Assembly (NCBI GenBank): GCA_022496205.1
Contig: WTXD01000005.1
Coordinates: 186,001 to 250,000 of the forward strand
Source of the DNA: Gloeopeniophorella convolvens
Lineage: Eukaryota; Basidiomycota; Agaricomycetes; Russulales
DNA: 64,000 bases
Reading direction: 5' to 3'
Position 1 is the stretch's first letter. Each line of letters opens with the position of its first letter. Shown here piece by piece: positions 46,870 through 57,282 of this stretch. A program made the position numbers and the translations under genes. The notes under the pieces were generated by a model. That model saw nothing but the letters and a program-made list of their open reading frames with translations, was not told where the DNA came from and did not search any database.

Positions 46870-49090
46870 GGCGTCCCTGAGAACAGTTGGACCTCGGTGG
46901 TTTCACCACTTCCGGAGTCGGATGGTGGCAGGACTCGGGAGGGGTAATGCACCTGACAAGAGAGAGATGCATAAGAGGGCTCAGAACTTTGTCCGTGGGT
47001 CCGAGAGAAGGTCCTGAAAATGATGGGTGAGTTGGAAGGGGTGCGTCACTTCTCACATGTCTGACATACCTTCCCCCTTACCGCCGCCCCACATTCAATG
47101 CGCCCACGATCCCAGAATCACTTGACTTCGTTGAACATCTTCAGTGCTCGGAGCGATCGATCGATCATATAGTATACAACAAGGCGAGGTAGAGAAGGAT
47201 GGGTGTTGGTGTCGACCGGCCCAAATCGACTTTTACAGCGTCGACGCATCACGATCGTCCAAGTTCGCGTTGATAGTTGTATCCGAGTTTCTGGTCACTG
47301 GCACCGTTCACTAGTGACCAGCCCTCGACCTTTCAGCCTGAGGACCTTTCCAGGCATCGCTTGCTCGCGCCAGCAGCTGTGGTGGCAAGTAGCTGTGGTC
47401 TATGGCGGGGTCTGGCGGAGTTTCAGTTCCTCGGCTCAATCCGCTGGTTCACCAAAGTTGACTTGACCCACTGGCTTGTCCCCGCCCGAGTCGTTGCAAA
47501 CTTGACAATCAGACCAGAATCCCTCTTCGAGGTGCAAGCAGGATATATCTAAGGGAACTGCATCCAGAAGTACAGCCTTGATGCATGAGCTTTTTGTGCG
47601 CCTCATATCTGCACACGAGGCTATTCGACGTTCAAGGCTTCGCACCACAACCGGGCCACATCCTTGACAGGCGCTGGGACTACAGTGCACCATATCAGCG
47701 TACTTGAAAAATCTTCCATCACGCTGTACGCTTCTCGTGCTGTTATGACTTTTCCGCCTCTAGGGCAAGATCTCTGTTACGCTGTCAGGATTCAACGGCC
47801 TTAAGTCTGCCACAATACAACCAGCAACAGTGGTGTGGCAATCTCCTCCGCTATCGCCTTCTTTGCAGAAAGGCCATCGATGATGTTCCCGAGATGTTGA
47901 TATCGAACGTGATTTGGTTCAGGAAGAAGACTCGGGACCCATCTGGTGCGCCACTTTCCCGCGGTGCCCCCTCACTTCGCCGCTCGGCTGGCGGCAGCGT
48001 ACGCGTGACCATCAGAGTCCAAGCGACAGGTGTTGTAGCCGTCTGACTGGTGCGACAGTCAAGTGCCCCTTGTCTGGAACTTGTACCGAGCGAGCCTGGT
48101 TGCGGTTGACCTCGGCGGGCTGGTTCCGACGGCACGCTCCACCGGTGGTCCATTACGCGGACAGGATACCGAGGAAGCCTGCCCGCCGACAGCTGAGCGT
48201 GCGCAGGCGGTCGTATCGCAAATACCCACCTGCGTTCCGCAGCCGGCGAGTCGATCGCCCCGTGCTGGGCTTGAAAGGACCGGTTCTGATATCTTCTCCG
48301 GTTCCTCCGGGGACCAACGCATGCCGTATATCTCCTCAAAGAACGCAGACCTTCCTTTGACCTTCCTTCACGCATCGGCATTGCGTTGCTTGGAGGGCCG
48401 AAATGTGCTGTTGATCAAGCATCCCTCCCTGCGCAGCATCCCGTGTCGAGTGTAAAAAGATAGATGTATCTAGTTCAATGCGAATCTGAACTCGGAGGTA
48501 ATGAAACGGCCTCGGCGAGGGCACATTGAAAGTGAGGCTTCTCTACGGTGGGGGGATGGTTGCATTTCTGGCCGTTCCGCGACACAGGGAAGCCGAGTTC
48601 AAGGCGAGGTGGTCGTTGAATGGCAGACGAACTATCTGTTTTGAGCGCTATCACCGCGGGGCGCGATGCCCCCAGTAGAAGACACGCACCGACCACATAC
48701 TTCCAGCACTTCGGCGTGACCCACGCTTAGTATAAGTCGCGTCTCAGCGCTGTATGAGGCTGTGTGTGGAACCGTTTCTGATGGCAGGCGGCGGCCGGAG
48801 AGTTAATTCGTACAGTACGATCGAGGATGCCCATCCGCACGAACAGAGGGAAATCGCAACTTGGCAGCCACTGGGATACTATGTGACAAGTGACTCTGTG
48901 AAGCTCAGAGCCCAGAGGTACAGATAGATGAATTCAGAAAAAAAGGTAACAAGTGGAGTCCTGCTCCGACACTCCAGTCTCTCACACCCAAGACATACAT
49001 CAACAGCCCTACGACAGCACGAGGCGACCAGAACGCCGCCCACCATCGCCAACGGAACACAACCTCTGCACGAGTCTGCCACCCATCGCC
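46870..49090. other. No gene supported
   Basis: The left end is the promoter of DUF6533 copy 2. Several open frames of 80-180 codons overlap at 47850-48460 on both strands, but none has a recognisable motif and each is broken by stops where a longer chain would be needed. A decayed gene is possible. Confidence 0.4.
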
Positions 49091-50614
49091 CTACCCGCGC
49101 TGCACAATCTCCTGCCCATGCGCACGCCGCCACAGCACGTCCTCAACATACGTGCTGAACGTGCTCCCCGCGGTGCCCGCGACCATCCGCCCGCGCGCCG
49201 CGACGCTCGCGTCGAGCAGCGGCGCGAGGAACGGCGCGAGCGGCACGCCGTCGTGCGCGCTCGCGAGCGCGCCGAGCGCGCGCACGGCCGGCACGCGCGC
49301 AAAGTCGCGCAGGACGAACATGCACGGGAACGCAGCACGCAGCGGCGCGAGCGCGCGCGCGTCGGCCGCGTCCGTCGCGACGAACAGCGGCGCATTCAGC
49401 GGGGCCAGCGCGGGGTCCGCGTGCGCCCGTCCCGGGCACTTGAGCCCCGTTGCGGCGGGTGCCGGGGCTGCGGTAGACGGCACGTGCTCGACGGACACCT
49501 CGGGCGGCGCGGGGAGCGCAGCGCTGGCGGGGACGAGCCGCCGCTCGATCGCGCGCGCCTCCGCCACGCCCGCGCGGGGGTCGGCGGCGCGTAGCGCGCA
49601 CACGACCAGGCGGTACCACACCGCGCGCACGGTGCGCTCCCCCGCCGCGCGGAACGGCCCGTCCGCGAGCCGGACGTGCGCCGCGAGGAACGCGTCCGGC
49701 CCGCCGAGCGCGCGCGCGACGGCCGCGGCCGCGCGCCGGACGTGCGGGTTCGCGAACGCCATGTGCGCGCGGATCGCGGTGCGCGCGGCGCGGTGCGCGG
49801 GCTGTTTCAGGTGCAGGCGTGCGGAGCCGAAGAGCGAGCCGAGCTGGAGGAGCTGCGCGTCGGAGGCGGCCAGGGCGGCAATTGGGTACGGCGTGTCGTA
49901 GCGCGAGGGGGAGGGTTCGTGGGGAGGAGGCCCGGGCACGTAGTCGACGAAGCGCAGCTGGTAGACGGACTGGTCTTTCAGCGTGAATACCTCAGTATCC
50001 GGGGGAGGGCTTTCCAGCCAAGGGTAGTCGAGGGACTCGGGGTGGACGAGCGGCTGTTCCACGGCGACGGAGGCGAGGTCGACGAGCCAGTCCCACGAGA
50101 CGTGCGTGTAGTCAAAGTAGCCCAGGCACTCTGGCGGCAGAGAGATGCGCGGCGGAATATGCGCGCAGTGAGACAGGCCCTGCTTCCCGGAGAGCACCAG
50201 CAGGCTGCGGAGATCGTCGTATTTGTGATAGCTGATCGGGCTGTTCCCCAGGCGCGCGGGCGGTACGAGCAGCGTCCTGTTGAGTATGCGCGCCAGCACG
50301 AGCGCGTTCTCCAGTGCGATGCGCTGGTTGTGGAACCCGCTGTGGGGGAGGTATGCTAGGTACTTCTCGCCTGGGTGCCATCTGGAGGGCTTGCGTGACG
50401 ATGCGCCGACTTGCACAATCTCCCGACCGCTGCTGGTGAAGGCCGACCAGTGTGGAGAGCTGTGGTCGGAAGAAGCCCCCTCTGCGCTTGCCGAGTCAGA
50501 TGCATCCGACAGGAAGAAGACGGTCGCCCCGAAGAAAACGATGGAGGCAGCGGTGAGGAAAGAGAACAAGAGAAGCAGCCGTCGGTTCCCCCCTCGCAGT
50601 CTGTGATTTATCAT
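49091..50614 (-). CDS. Putative O-fucosyltransferase-like type II membrane protein
   Basis: A single uninterrupted exon encodes 507 residues. A basic N-terminus (NHRLRGGNRRLLLL) leads into one membrane helix at residues 13-36, giving a Golgi-type signal anchor. After a Ser-rich stem comes LPHSGFHNQRIALENALVLARILNRTLLVPP, here cut for length, which resembles the GDP-binding start of protein O-fucosyltransferase folds. Further blocks include AAHVRLADGPF, PLFVATDAADARALAPL and, near the end, AGTAGSTFSTYVEDVL, where this fold keeps a sugar-nucleotide contact. Related basidiomycete proteins are sometimes named CigA. The probable role is glycosyl transfer in the Golgi lumen, but catalysis is inferred only. 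The 3' half is extremely GC-rich and alanine-rich, so other frames are also open. Confidence 0.75.
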   Translation of the reverse strand: MINHRLRGGNRRLLLLFSFLTAASIVFFGATVFFLSDASDSASAEGASSDHSSPHWSAFTSSGREIVQVGASSRKPSRWHPGEKYLAYLPHSGFHNQRIALENALVLARILNRTLLVPPARLGNSPISYHKYDDLRSLLVLSGKQGLSHCAHIPPRISLPPECLGYFDYTHVSWDWLVDLASVAVEQPLVHPESLDYPWLESPPPDTEVFTLKDQSVYQLRFVDYVPGPPPHEPSPSRYDTPYPIAALAASDAQLLQLGSLFGSARLHLKQPAHRAARTAIRAHMAFANPHVRRAAAAVARALGGPDAFLAAHVRLADGPFRAAGERTVRAVWYRLVVCALRAADPRAGVAEARAIERRLVPASAALPAPPEVSVEHVPSTAAPAPAATGLKCPGRAHADPALAPLNAPLFVATDAADARALAPLRAAFPCMFVLRDFARVPAVRALGALASAHDGVPLAPFLAPLLDASVAARGRMVAGTAGSTFSTYVEDVLWRRAHGQEIVQRG

Positions 50615-51531
50615 GAAAGGGTTCGTGAACGAGTGAAGGTTGGAGATCCAGATGGCCTTCGTCTAGTGAGACAGCGCAGATTCGACCCGGACTGCAGGTA
50701 TGGCATGGACACTCGATCAAGAGGAGACTGCGCCATCATGCCAAAGTTGCAGAAGCAAGCCGTCAACAGTGCGGCGAATGCCGGCGCTAGTGTTGACGCC
50801 ATCGTGGGCGGACGCGAACATTTCAACTCGCTCTCTCGACAGCAACTTACAATAACTGGCCATGGATACAACAAACACGGCCAACACATATACAACAGGA
50901 GCACCAAAACAGTAGCCACAAATATCTGCGAAGGAACATGTCACCAAGCATGTCTTCCATAAAACACGAAGGGCAGCCCCAATAAATTGCACCGTGCCTC
51001 CTTCCGAACGTCGTCCCGCGGAACCCGGGCAATTACCAACCAGCGCACCCTTCCACCTGCTGCGACGTGTCGGACCGGCACACCCACACTTCCTTGGGAC
51101 ACGCGGGGCGTGGCGGGTGCAGGATGAGAAAGGTGAAAGCCTGATTAAATCACGACGGTTGGGCGCCGGCCCTACAACTGATAGTATAGGGTCCACAACA
51201 CTGATGCCAAGCAACACGCTCCCATGGTCCCGCAGCCATCGAGGTAATTTGAGCACCGTATGCGTGGCAGACCACGCGCGCCCGCTTGTCCTCCGCCGCA
51301 GGTCGGAAGGTTCTGATGCAAGTGAGCATGCAACACGCCAAGAAGATAGATTGGCGCGTGCCATCTGGCGGCGACAGAGCGTCGAGGCCTTGTCCCACAT
51401 GCGGGAGCGAGCGCTGCTTGATCAACTGGAGAGCGTGATTGACACAGACATGGGACGTCCCAGGACAGCACCGCCCCCCTCTTCTGCCAGATAAGAAGGC
51501 GCGATTGAGGCGGGACAGCACTACACGCGCC
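50615..51531. other. Divergent intergenic region
   Basis: This 917-bp stretch separates the minus-strand fucosyltransferase-like gene from the plus-strand FWW gene B and should carry both promoters. The long frames in it have no recognisable content. Confidence 0.45.
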
Positions 51532-51958
51532 ATGTCCGACAGCAGCTCGCGCGCACCTTCCCCGGACCCCTGGGTGGGCCAGCTCCCCAACACCACAGAC
51601 ATCTTCTGGTGGGAGGTCAAGGCGCGGAGCTACAACGCGACCGTAAGCTCTGCGACGCAGTGGCGCTGGCTGAGGCAGCACTTTGCCGCCGAGAGGGGCC
51701 GCTTCACGGTCTCGCTCGAGGGCAGCCATGTGCCCGTCAACCACACCGTGTACGCGCTCTTCCACCAGTCGGCGATCGTCGACAAGGGCTCGTGGGTGAG
51801 GATGAACGTGACGCTGCGGCACTTGTATGCCTCGTCGAGGGCGGAGAGGACGGAGCTGCCACTCGCCGTGAAGCTTGGTGAGAAGCTCGTTCGAAGTCCA
51901 TCCCCGGCAGATCCCGCTGACAAGCTTTGCTATAGGGACATTGACTTACGAATGGTAG
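51532..51958 (+). CDS. Small 'FWW' family protein, member B (function unknown)
   Basis: Two exons (51532-51877, 51936-51958) with a 58-bp phase-1 intron give 122 residues. The protein begins MSDSSSRAPSPDP, then TDIFWWEVKARSYNATVSSATQW, given here in part. RFTVSLEGS, an AIVDKGSWVRMNVTLRHLY block and LAVKLG follow, and it ends TLTYEW. It is about 60% identical by eye to member C and clearly related to member A at 22656-23066. The exon 1 length (346 nt) is the same as in member C. No signal peptide, membrane helix or catalytic motif is visible. The fold looks like a small mixed alpha/beta protein rich in Trp. I do not recognise the family. Confidence 0.82.
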
Positions 51959-52364
51959 ACTACCGACCAGAGCGTGTCGCCAGGTTGGATTTGGACATAC
52001 ATATAGCCCGCTCGTACGGTCGATCCTGGGAAGCAGAAGTAGCTATAGTGGTCTGATGGAGCTCGAGAGTGACTGCCAGGTGCGGTGGATAGAACACGAA
52101 AACGAATAGACAGGATGCCGTGAACCACCAGTGACCGTCGGGCTCTAGACCCTTTTGTGATCTCGATGAACGCGAGCACGCGGTCTGCGGACTCGACTAC
52201 GGCAGCAGCGCCTCGAGGCGTCGCGGCGTGCAAACGGGCGCTGCCTCATGGCCTCAGGAACTTACTCCTCCCCAGACGATCGTAGGTTTTCCCCCCAGGC
52301 CTACGCGGGCACCGACACCCCTGTTCGACACAAGGGCACATACACGGATATCCGACTACGCACC
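51959..52364. other. Spacer between tandem FWW genes
   Basis: This 406-bp spacer separates members B and C. It must hold the promoter of C; no TATA box was found close to its ATG. Confidence 0.45.
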
Positions 52365-52791
52365 ATGTCCGACGACACGTCCCGCGCCCCATCGCCGGAC
52401 CCCTCCGTAGGCCCGTTCCCGAACAACCTGGACATCTTCTGGTGGGAGGTCAAGACGCAGAACTACACGGCGAGCGTGAGCTCGGCGACGGAGTGGCGCT
52501 GGATGCGGCAGCACTTTTCGGGGGCGGGGGGCCGCTTCACGGTGTCGCTGAGCGGGAGCGATGTGGCGATCGACCGCGCGGTGTACGAGTTCTTCCACAA
52601 GACGGCGATCGTGGACAAGGGCTCGTGGAAGCGGCTGAACGTGACGCTGCGGCATCTGTACATGACCTCGCTGTCGGAGGCGATCATCGTGCCGGCGATT
52701 GTGAGGCTTGGTGAGGACCAGACCAGTCGTAGCAGGCCGTCGAGCGGTGACTGACTCAGCTGTAGGCACACTGACGTATGAATGGAACTGA
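52365..52791 (+). CDS. Small 'FWW' family protein, member C (function unknown)
   Basis: Two exons (52365-52710, 52766-52791) with a 55-bp phase-1 intron give 123 residues. The order of motifs is the same as in member B: MSDDTSRAPSPDPSVG, DIFWWEVK, VSSATEWRWMRQHF, RFTVSLSGS, IVDKGSW, LNVTLRHLY, VRLG split by the intron, and an end LTYEWN. With member B it forms a tandem duplicate whose coding sequence is better preserved than the spacers, which suggests selection on the protein. Function is unknown. Confidence 0.82.
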
Positions 52792-53145
52792 GGTCGCTGC
52801 GTCGGCGGTGTTTGGAGGGATAATGCGTCATCGCGGCAGTCCGGCGCGCAAGTCCGCTCCGAGGGACGACGGCGACCGACTTGCTCACATGTTATGATAT
52901 TTACATACGTCTTTACCTCGTAACTTATATATAGCAGTGCCAGCGCTGCGCTGCGCAGCTGTAGCGGCCTCCCACAGACCAGCTCAGATCAGCTCCGACC
53001 GAGTCTGAGACCCACGGGAGAACGGGGCAAACGCACCGCCCCGGCGTTGTCTCACCAATCTCAGCTGCGCAGTCGCCCACTTCCCACCCACCCGCCAGAT
53101 TCCATTTCTTCCCCTCGCCCCGCCTCTTCCCCGTCCACCACCACC
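52792..53145. other. Promoter region of the membrane-protein gene
   Basis: A TATATATA box lies at 52926-52933, about 210 bp before the ATG at 53146, implying a leader of moderate length. The rest is pyrimidine-rich near the start codon, as in many fungal leaders. Confidence 0.45.
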
Positions 53146-53991
53146 ATGGCCACTCCCTCGCCCTCCACCGCCCCCTTCACAACTTCGCCGCCCGCCCCGT
53201 CGACGACAAGCTCTGGCAATGGAAACGGCATCATCGGCGGGTCCGGCGGCAACGGCCCCCCGACCTCCCTCTACCGTGCGTGCCTTCCTCCCTTCCCACC
53301 CACACACGCCTTGACCGCACCGCAGTCTACACCTTTGTCGGTGAGTCCCCCGCACACCTCCGTACCCCGCGCGCCACTCATGCACACCAGCGACGCTCTC
53401 GCTCCTCTTCGCCATCTTCGGCACGCTCGTCGTGCGCTCCGTCCGCCTCCGCCGGCGCCGCAACGCCGCCATCCTCGCCGCCATCGCGAACGGGACGTAC
53501 GTTCCCGCCGCCGCGCGCGGGGGCAAGCCCGGCGATGCGGCGCTCGCGCCCAAGCCACGGCTCTGGGAGGCGCACCTCGCGCCGCCGGACGCGGACGTCG
53601 AGAAGGGCTGGGGAGGTGTCTTCGTGCGTGATCCCTTTCTCCACTTTGCCGCCGCTGATGTTGATCGCGCTTGGTCACTTTGCAGCCCGTAGCGGCGTCG
53701 ACGTTCGTGCTCGATGAGAAGTCCCCCGCGCCACAGGCGCCGCCGCGCACCCGCGGGTGGTGGGCGCGCCTCCGCCGTGCGCCCGCACCGCCTGCACCTA
53801 CACCCGACTCTGCCTTGCCTGCGCCCGCGGCCCCGCCCGCAGCGCCCGAGCCCCCGGTGCCCATGCAGCTGGCGGTGCTGGTCGCCATGCCCTCGCCGCG
53901 CGCAGAACAGCACGCAAGCGGCTACGGCGCGCCGCCGGTCGTCGAATTTGGCATCGCGAGCGCCGAGTATGCGCGCAGCGCGCCGGCGTGA
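53146..53991 (+). CDS. Single-pass membrane protein (hypothetical)
   Basis: Four exons (53146-53275, 53326-53340, 53391-53623, 53686-53991) give 227 residues in frame. The second exon is only 15 nt long. The splices create PTSLYLYTF followed by a membrane helix ATLSLLFAIFGTLVV and a basic stop-transfer RSVRLRRRR, at about residues 40-70. The short N-terminal part (Ser/Thr/Pro/Gly) is then probably outside or lumenal. The C-terminal 160 residues are cytosolic, with AAILAAIANGTYVP, then KPRLWEAHL, and a Pro/Ala-rich tail. The arrangement recurs in other basidiomycete proteins of unknown function. It converges on the methyltransferase gene. Confidence 0.78.
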
Positions 53992-54364
53992 GCGGAGGAT
54001 GTGCCCATGCGGGCGTCTAGCTTCGGACGGCCAGTGGTTGTACGAGTACGCTAACGATACGCTGATGCGATGTGATGTTCTTACGCCCCCACCGTAACGA
54101 TCGACGACTCGTCGTCATTAATCATTCCTGTGTCCGCTGTGCGCGTGCGGCCGGCTTTTAAGTACGTGAGTATACGGGTATCATCAGACACAACGGGGCG
54201 CCGCGGAGGTAAGCAGGTACGTATGTATGTATGTATGTTACGGAGGGTAGGTGGGCGCGGCGGTCAGCTAGCTACTACATCGATCGGACAAGCAAGATCC
54301 CACAGCACAGCGTTCGCACACCACGGTCAGCGGCAGCGCTCCAGCGTCCAGCGCTGGATGTCGC
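53992..54364. other. Convergent intergenic gap with a tetranucleotide repeat
   Basis: This 373-bp space between two stops contains a short (GTAT)n run at 54221-54238. No gene is seen. Confidence 0.5.
54221..54238. repeat. (GTAT)n microsatellite
   Basis: About four and a half GTAT units in an intergenic gap. Confidence 0.85.
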
Positions 54365-55987
54365 TTAGAAGCGCTCGTCGGCGTCGTCGTGGACCGGGGC
54401 GACCGGCGGCTCGGGTGACGGTGTCGTGGGCGACGCCTGCTCGAGCGTGTCCTCGGCCGTGAACACGTTCGGCGTCGCGATATTGAGGAACGTGTACTAC
54501 CGCGCGCGTCAGCACACGTACACGCACGCGCACGCAGCGGAACACGCACCTCAGCGAGCTCGGCGCCCTGCAGCCGGTTGTAGTTCTGGTAGACGAGGTT
54601 CGGCTCGCGCGCGACGGCGCGCAGCCCCACGCGCTCGAGCGCGCCCCACCACGCGAGCAGGTCCGCAAACTCGCGGCCCCAGAGGTGCAGCTCGAGCATC
54701 ATCTGCGACACGGGCAGCGCGTGCGCCGCGCCGCCGGCATTCTCTGACGAGGGCTGCAGGAACGCGGTCAGCGCGTCGAACTCCCAGCCCTCGAGGTCGA
54801 TCTTGAGCATGTCGATGTGGTGTGCCCTGCGCCGGTATGAGCATGAACATGGGCATGAGCGAGGCTCGCCACGCACCGTTGGCGCGCATGAGCGACTGTA
54901 GCGTATACGTTTTGGGCACGTCGCCCGCGGCGTGCGCGTCGAACCCGGCGACGCGCACCGGCTTGAAGTGCGCCCGCTGCGACGTCCCGCGCGCGTCCCA
55001 GTAGTCGCGCTCGCCGTCCGCGCCGTCGCCGGGCGCCCATGGCGTGTAGAACTCGCCCAGCACGCTCGGCAGCGCCGCGGGCGACGCGAGCGCGCGCGGG
55101 AGCGCGCTGGCGGTGTGGTCGAACACGTACAGCTGGCAGTGCCGCGTGCGCGCGAGGACCTCTGCCTCAAACGTCGCGTCTGCTGGCGGGCCTGGGAGCG
55201 CGACGTGTCAGCTTGCGGCGCGAGGGCGGCTGCACGGCGGACGGCGTACCGACGGAGTAGACCACGCAGTCTGGCTTTTCTTGCAGGCGCGAGAGCCCGC
55301 AGACCCACTTGCCGCCGTCTCCTAGCGCGCCGACGCGCTCGAGCTCATGTGGGCACGGGAACGCGGGTGGGAAAAAGTCCCCTGCGGAGCGGTGAGGGGT
55401 GAGAACTAAAGGGCGGAACGGAGCAGCGCGGTAGGGGTGATACGCACAGATAGTGTACGGGGGCCACGGGTCGCGGTCGGGTGGGAAGCTGCGTGAGTGT
55501 GTCAGTGTGCCGTCGGGGGCGCGCGGGGGGCGACGCACAGGGCTATGTCGCGCGGCGAGGGCCCGACTTTCTGAATGAGCGCCTCGCGCCCGCGCAGCAT
55601 CTTCTGGTACGTGCGCTCGGCCCGCTTGACCCGCAGCGCGAGCGCGTCCGCGTCGCCGAGCAGGCTCGGGGGCCGCGATGCCGGCACGGGCTGCGGGACG
55701 GGGGCGAGGGGCGACTGCGGGAGGAGGAGGAGGAGGGCGGCGGTGAGGAGGCAGGCGAGGAGGAGGGAAAAGCGGGGGTGTCTGCGGGGGAGCAGCATGG
55801 CGGGGCTGCTGGCCGGGGCTGGTGTCGGTGTGAGTGGGGACGCCGTCGTCGTCGTGGTTTTCGTCGTCGCCGTCGTGGTTGGCGGCCAAGGAGCGTTCGC
55901 ACCGTCGTCTGATCTGCTGCGCCGCTTCCTCGGCTCTCCCACCGTTTTCGTGCGCCGCGCCGGTCTCTCGGCTGATCCCGACGTCAT
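54365..55987 (-). CDS. Methyltransferase-domain protein (FkbM-like) with N-terminal membrane anchor
   Basis: Exons 55539-55987, 55448-55488, 55250-55381, 54873-55179, 54550-54826 and 54365-54496 give 445 residues in frame. A start at 55798 is an alternative, just before the basic-hydrophobic anchor RHPRFSLLLACLLTAALLLLL. Then come a short coiled segment (RVKRAERTYQKMLRG), the conserved FFPPAFPCPHELERVG, and GDGGKWVCGL, followed by VVYSV joined to DATFEAEVL. The second half has LQLYVFDHT-like beta strands, IDMLKIDLEGWEFDAL typical of the FkbM/Methyltransf_21 fold, and MMLELHLWG. The tail is acidic and Pro-rich. An SAM-dependent, Golgi- or ER-anchored methyltransferase is likely; the substrate is unknown. 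The donor of intron 4 (GTGGCG) is weak but is the only one keeping KIDLEG in frame. Confidence 0.78.
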
Positions 55988-57282
55988 TCAATCAGACGGT
56001 TCAGACCCCCGTTTGCGTTGCCTTGACGTGCTCGCTCGTAATCGACCAGAGCCGACCCTGAGCTTGCTCGGGCCACCACCAAACAATTGATGGGAACATA
56101 CCTGAACATACTTATGCAAGTCAACGTGCGTTAACGCCTCACTGCGCCGCGGTTCCTGTTCCAGCTGACTTGTGCTGTTGTGCCATCAGGCTTTCGCCCG
56201 CCCCCTTCTCTAGCGCTCGCGAGAAGAATGGGCGTCTCCCGACTCGCATACACTAGCTTTGCGCTGTCCTCGTCACTTTCGCCCTTCCTTTCTCGTTCAG
56301 GTCGCCGTCAACCATTGCCGTAAGGCCCATCTGAACCACCCACACACCCACATCGCACAGCGCACAGTCGGTGTTCTCAAAATGTCATAGGCATAGAGTT
56401 CGTAGGGGAAAGCTGGATGCTGTCGCCGCCAATGTACCCAACACTGGATTCGTCAACTAGGATCGTTTGATGAACATCCCATGGACACATCGGAATGAAG
56501 AAGCCGAGAGCTCTGCAAGGTGCGGCTTTGACGGCATCTCACTTCCGTTGAATGGCGTTAGTGACTCTTCCAGGCTGGAGGTGTCCCCGCGATGAATTGC
56601 GCGTGGTCATCGAGGACGGACCCCTTAGACGTGTGTATGCTCGTCTTATAAGGCTGGCTCGCCCTGGAGCGTCGCAAGGATCGCTACTCGCGAGCCGGTG
56701 TACGCCCCGACGAGACGACATTACGATTCTTTTAGGTTATCAGACGTTGTCTCCATCCACCGTTGCCGCTGGGATTGTGGACGAGCGCATGGTCCGAGAT
56801 CGACTGGTGTACTGGACTACAATATTATCCCAATAATCACACTCAGATGAGCCTCATTGCTCTGATCTGGCAGCCAGGAGCGCCCGTCACTTCACTTCCA
56901 TTTCCGCGCCCACCCCTCAAAAGCGCGGGCCCTGCGTCTTCCCGAAGCCGTTGGGCGTCAATCCCTTCGCCTCCTGTGTGTCGTCTAGGCGGACAATCAA
57001 GGGTCTGCCAGACCGAACTCAAGCGCTCTTCAATGGTCGACCACGTTTGGGACTACTACACCTCGAACGCAAACGAAGTCAAACACACGAGTCAAGACAT
57101 CGACATCGTGGAGGCTGTGCTTTTGTCACTCCAAAAATGGTCAGGAAAGGCGCTGCCTGTCGTCTTGGGTGGACATTCACCATATTGGCGGCTGTACGCG
57201 TGCGAAAACCAGCTGTCAGATACGGGCCACGAGTAGCCTTCCCTCTTACCACACGTCGGTCAACCCCCTCCAACGACTGACA
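55988..57282. other. Divergent intergenic region
   Basis: This 1.3-kb stretch lies between the divergent starts of the methyltransferase and STAND genes. No gene is supported; open frames near 56550-57236 carry no recognisable domain. Confidence 0.45.

Noticed and set aside
47851..48460. Overlapping open frames of up to 177 codons
   Set aside because: Compared with the FWW family and common transposon proteins by eye without a match; stops break any longer chain.
49143..49901. Long open frames overlapping the fucosyltransferase-like gene in other frames
   Set aside because: Extreme GC content removes stops from all frames; only the 507-codon minus-strand frame has the anchor and family motifs.
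55167..55960. Plus-strand and alternative-frame ORFs over the methyltransferase gene
   Set aside because: Shadows of a GC-rich coding region; they lack the KIDLEG and GDGGKW motifs in a joined frame.
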